Below, one piece after another: positions 61,210 through 64,000 of a DNA stretch of 64,000 nucleotides (the first letter of the stretch is position 1; each line of letters begins with the position of its first letter). Position numbers and translations under genes: made by a program. The notes beneath the pieces were generated by a model. It saw only the letters and a program-made list of their open reading frames with translations, made no database searches and was not told where the DNA came from. The DNA comes from Streptomyces asoensis (GTDB lineage: Bacteria > Actinomycetota > Actinomycetes > Streptomycetales > Streptomycetaceae). The stretch spans positions 868,001-932,000 of the forward strand of contig NZ_BNEB01000002.1 in NCBI RefSeq assembly GCF_016860545.1, written 5' to 3'.

Positions 61210-61695
61210 TTATTCGGGAGCCGGCTGGCTCGCACCCGCCTCCGGGCTGTCCGGCAGCAGGTGCGACAGCACCATCACGCTGATCGTCTTGCGGATGAAC
61301 GGCTCGGCCCGGATGCGCTCCAGCACGTTCTCGAAGTGCTCCACGTCCCGCGCCCGCACGTGCAGCAGCGCGTCCGCCCCGCCCGTCACCGTCATCGCGG
61401 CCGTGATCTCCGGATGGTTGCGCGCCACCTCCGCCAGGCGCCTCGGGGGCGCCGCGCCCTCGCAGTACACCTCCACGTACGCCTCCGTGCGCCAGCCCAG
61501 CGCCGACGGCCGCACGGTGGCCGTGAACCCGGTGATCACCCCGCTCTCCCGCAACCGGTCCACCCGCCGCTTGACCGCCGTCGACGAGAGCCCGACGGCT
61601 GTGCCGATCTCGGCGAAGCTCGTCCGGGCATTCGCCATCAGAGCGGTGATGATCTTCCGGTCGAGCTCGTCGAACGGGGCAGGCGCGCTGTTCAT
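61210..61695 (-). CDS. Lrp/AsnC family transcriptional regulator
   Basis: A 161-residue Lrp protein. The helix-turn-helix lies at about 8-55 (RTSFAEIGTAVGLSSTAVKR) and the RAM domain at about 68-150 (VTGGADALLHVRARD). ATG 61695 gives MNSAPAPFDELDRKII; the longer reading is leader. It lies upstream of, and in the same direction as, the DDAH-rocD operon, with a dyad in between, so it likely senses arginine, ornithine or a related amino acid for that pathway. Divergent from the LytTR gene. Confidence 0.93.
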   Translation of the reverse strand: MNSAPAPFDELDRKIITALMANARTSFAEIGTAVGLSSTAVKRRVDRLRESGVITGFTATVRPSALGWRTEAYVEVYCEGAAPPRRLAEVARNHPEITAAMTVTGGADALLHVRARDVEHFENVLERIRAEPFIRKTISVMVLSHLLPDSPEAGASQPAPE

Positions 61696-61773
61696 GGGCG
61701 CACTGTATCCAGCACATACGTCCACACCCCCGTACATGTCCAGGCGTGCGGATCACCCCTACACTCCACCCTC

Positions 61774-62538
61774 ATGCTGCGCGCCCTCGCCGTCGACGAC
61801 GAACGCCCCTCCCTGGAGGAGCTGCTGTACCTGCTGGCCGCCGACCCGCGGATCGGCACCGTGGAGGGCGCCGGGGACGCCACCGAGGCGCTGCGCCGGA
61901 TCAACCGCGCCCTGGAGTCCGGGCCCGACGGGCCCGAAGCCATCGACGTGGTCTTCCTGGACATCCAGATGCCCGGGCTCGACGGTCTCGACCTGGCCCG
62001 GCTGCTCACCGGGTTCGCCCGTCCGCCGCTGGTCGTCTTCGTCACGGCCCACGAGGACTTCGCCGTCCAGGCCTTCGACCTCAAGGCCGTCGACTACGTC
62101 CTCAAACCCGTGCGCAAGGAACGCCTCGCCGAGGCGGTCCGCCGCGCCGTCGAACGCGGGGCGGCCGAACGGCGGGGTCCCGCCCCGCGCATCCCCGTGC
62201 ACGAGCCCGACCCGGACCACATACCCGTCGAACTCGGCGGCGTGACCCGGTTCGTGACCGTCGACGACATCACCCACGTCGAGGCCCAGGGCGACTACGC
62301 CCGGCTGCACACCGAGCGCGGCAGCCACCTCGTGCGCATCCCGCTGTCCACCCTGGAGGAGCGCTGGCGCGCCCGCGGCTTCGTCCGCATCCACCGCCGC
62401 CACCTCGTCGCCCTGCGGCACATAGGAGAACTGCGCCTGGACGCGGGCACCGTGAGCGTCCTGGTCGGCGGCGAGGAACTCCAGGTCAGCCGCCGCCACG
62501 CCCGCGAACTGCGCGACCTGCTGATGAGGAGGCCCTGA
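61774..62538 (+). CDS. LytTR response regulator
   Basis: A 254-residue two-component regulator. The receiver domain (about 1-120) has the acidic pair VDDE, phosphoacceptor Asp in VVFLDIQMPGLDG, the switch Thr in FVTAHEDF and the Lys in YVLKPVRKE. The LytTR DNA-binding domain (about 150-250: THVEAQGDYARLHTERG, RIHRRHLVAL) follows. No sensor kinase lies in the window. It is followed two bases later by a small membrane gene and a symporter, which it may regulate. Confidence 0.93.
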   Translation: MLRALAVDDERPSLEELLYLLAADPRIGTVEGAGDATEALRRINRALESGPDGPEAIDVVFLDIQMPGLDGLDLARLLTGFARPPLVVFVTAHEDFAVQAFDLKAVDYVLKPVRKERLAEAVRRAVERGAAERRGPAPRIPVHEPDPDHIPVELGGVTRFVTVDDITHVEAQGDYARLHTERGSHLVRIPLSTLEERWRARGFVRIHRRHLVALRHIGELRLDAGTVSVLVGGEELQVSRRHARELRDLLMRRP

Positions 62539-62540
62539 CC

Positions 62541-62912
62541 GTGCCGAACCAGGACCCGGTGGAACGGCGGGTCGTCGTCACCGGTCCCGCGCGCCGCACC
62601 CGCCGTACCCGGCGTGCCTCCGGCTATCACCGCCCGCGGACCGAGATCGACGAGCAGACCACCCTCGGTCACACCTACGTCCGCTCCCTGATGCGCTCCC
62701 AACTGCGCGCCGCTCTCGGGGTGTTCGCGGTGCTCGCCCTTCTGGTGGGCCCGCTGCCGCTGCTCTTCGCCGCCATGCCCGACGCCCGCCGGCTCGAATG
62801 GGCCGTCCTCGGGTTCTGTCTCTACGCCCCGCTCGTGCTGCTCGCCCGCTGGTACGTGCGCCGCGCCGAACGCAACGAACGCGACCTCATACGCCTGGTC
62901 GAGGACCGGTGA
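62541..62912 (+). CDS. DUF485-like small membrane protein
   Basis: A 123-residue protein. A basic N-terminus (about 1-50) precedes LGHTYVRSLMRSQLRAALGV, then two membrane helices (about 56-78 and 87-104) and a charged tail. This matches the DUF485-like partners that precede acetate/solute symporters. GTG 62541 lies two bases after the LytTR stop; the end overlaps the symporter start as GTGA. Confidence 0.85.
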   Translation: MPNQDPVERRVVVTGPARRTRRTRRASGYHRPRTEIDEQTTLGHTYVRSLMRSQLRAALGVFAVLALLVGPLPLLFAAMPDARRLEWAVLGFCLYAPLVLLARWYVRRAERNERDLIRLVEDR

Positions 62913-64000
62913 ACTCCGCCTTCGCCGTCCCGGCGGTCGCCCTCGTCGTCGTCGCGACCGTCCTCGTCGGCGCCTTCGGCCTGCGCATCTCCCGCACCAC
63001 CTCCGACTTCTACGTCGCCTCCCGCACCGTCGGCCCCCGCCTCAACGCGGCCGCCATCAGCGGCGAGTACCTCTCCGCCGCCTCCTTCCTCGGCATCGCG
63101 GGTCTGGTCCTGGTGCAGGGTCCGGACATGCTCTGGTACCCGGTCGGCTACACCGCCGGCTACCTGGTGCTGCTCCTCTTCGTCGCCGCCCCGCTGCGCC
63201 GCTCCGGCGCCTACACGCTCCCGGACTTCGCCGAGGCCCGCCTCGCCTCCCAGCCGGCCCGGCGGCTCGCGGGCGCCTTCGTCGTCGGCGTGGGCTGGCT
63301 CTACCTGCTGCCGCAACTCCAGGGCGCAGGGCTGACGTTGACCGTGCTCACCGGCGCCCCCGACTCGCTCGGCGGGCTGATCGTCGCGGCCGTCGTCACC
63401 GCGACCGTCGCCGCGGGCGGCATGCGCAGCATCACCTTCGTCCAGGCCTTCCAGTACTGGCTGAAGCTCACCGCCCTCCTCGTCCCCGCCCTCTTCCTGG
63501 TGCTGGCCTGGCAGGGCGACGGGGCGCCCCGCGACGCCTTCGGCGAACCGGCCACCTTCCGCGAGCAGCGCGTCGTGCGCGTCGGCGACACGATCGACCT
63601 GCGACTGGACCGCCCGCTGACCGTCACGGTGGACGGCACGGTCGACGGACGCCCGCACCGGGGCGCCCTGCTCCGCCTGGCCGCCGGCACCCACCACATC
63701 GAGCGGGACACCCGTCTCACCTTCGCCGCGGGCACCGCCGTGCCCCTCGCCGAACGCGGCAGCAACGGCGGCATGTCCACCTCCCTGGCGGCCGGCCGCG
63801 AGGAACGCCCCCTGTACGCCACCTACGGGCTGATCCTCGCGACCTTCCTCGGCACCATGGGCCTGCCGCACGTCGTCGTCCGCTTCTACACCAGCCCGCA
63901 CGGCGTCGCCGCCCGCCGCACCACGGTCGCCGTCCTCGTCCTCATCGGCGCGTTCTACCTGCTGCCGCCCGTCTACGGCGCCCTGGGCCGCCTCTACGCC
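62909..64000 (+). CDS. Sodium:solute symporter family (ActP/MctC-like), partial
   Basis: 364 codons from GTG 62909 to the window edge, no stop. The sequence shows SSS-family features: DFYVASRTVGPRLNAAAISG, EYLSAASFLGIAG with the sodium-site region, LPDFAEARL, and LILATFLGTMGLPHVVVRFY. About seven membrane helices are visible. A soluble insertion of ~90 residues (about residues 200-285: VVRVGDTIDLRLDRPLTVTV) separates helices and probably lies outside. Relatives carry acetate, pyruvate or other monocarboxylates. Coupled to the DUF485-like gene. Confidence 0.93.
   Translation, partial: MNSAFAVPAVALVVVATVLVGAFGLRISRTTSDFYVASRTVGPRLNAAAISGEYLSAASFLGIAGLVLVQGPDMLWYPVGYTAGYLVLLLFVAAPLRRSGAYTLPDFAEARLASQPARRLAGAFVVGVGWLYLLPQLQGAGLTLTVLTGAPDSLGGLIVAAVVTATVAAGGMRSITFVQAFQYWLKLTALLVPALFLVLAWQGDGAPRDAFGEPATFREQRVVRVGDTIDLRLDRPLTVTVDGTVDGRPHRGALLRLAAGTHHIERDTRLTFAAGTAVPLAERGSNGGMSTSLAAGREERPLYATYGLILATFLGTMGLPHVVVRFYTSPHGVAARRTTVAVLVLIGAFYLLPPVYGALGRLYA

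Overview
The window reads as chromosomal DNA of a Streptomyces (or very close actinomycete). It has very high G+C, GTG and TTG starts beside ATG, Tat-type secretion, WhiJ-type regulatory sets (XRE + DUF397 + HATPase), many SpoIIE phosphatases and GntR/ROK/MocR regulators. The bio, ure and purB loci sit close together, as I recall for the Streptomyces coelicolor core chromosome. That synteny is from memory and was not searched. I see no rRNA, tRNA, CRISPR array, insertion sequence or phage att site.

Layout. 1-12.4 kb is regulators and single metabolic genes: DUF885 and Lrp facing a PLP trans-sulfuration enzyme; a membrane-ACT-GNAT fusion; a Tat-secreted PhoD-like phosphatase; a MocR regulator facing an EamA exporter; an alpha/beta hydrolase; a GntR/UTRA regulator behind a DasR-box-like promoter; a ROK regulator. 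12.4-22 kb is housekeeping: mug-purB, an SGNH hydrolase, two CNNM/CorC proteins, an acetyltransferase, and a MacB-like ABC transporter. 22.1-26 kb holds a ribbon-helix-helix plus degenerate-Fic pair, a secreted lipase and a LuxR regulator. 26-30.5 kb is the biotin cluster: bioB-bioA-bioD on the minus strand, facing bioF. 30.5-35.8 kb is a WhiJ-like trio, an NlpC/P60 cell-wall enzyme behind a probable c-di-AMP riboswitch, a decayed spot with a ClpP remnant and a frameshifted ORF, and a membrane protein facing a TetR regulator.

35.8-40.6 kb is the urease operon ureABC-F-G-D, without ureE, preceded by a GlnR-box-like half-site. A secreted tripeptidyl aminopeptidase and a PlsC acyltransferase follow. 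43.4-55 kb is the most unusual block: a 1464-residue secreted LamG protein, a 2144-residue secreted RHS/YD-repeat protein with a variable C-terminal domain, and a small gene that looks like its immunity partner. Two SpoIIE-type PP2C phosphatases follow. The right end has an Lrp regulator, a DDAH/arginine-dihydrolase-family enzyme and ornithine aminotransferase (rocD), then a LytTR response regulator with a DUF485-like protein and a sodium:solute symporter cut by the window edge.

How the genes may work together: the bio genes cover the last four steps of biotin synthesis. Urease plus a GlnR site, and the DDAH-family enzyme plus rocD, both point to scavenging nitrogen from urea and guanidino compounds. 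The LamG/RHS/immunity block is a candidate contact-dependent toxin system. All functions are inferred by reading the sequence; no database was searched.
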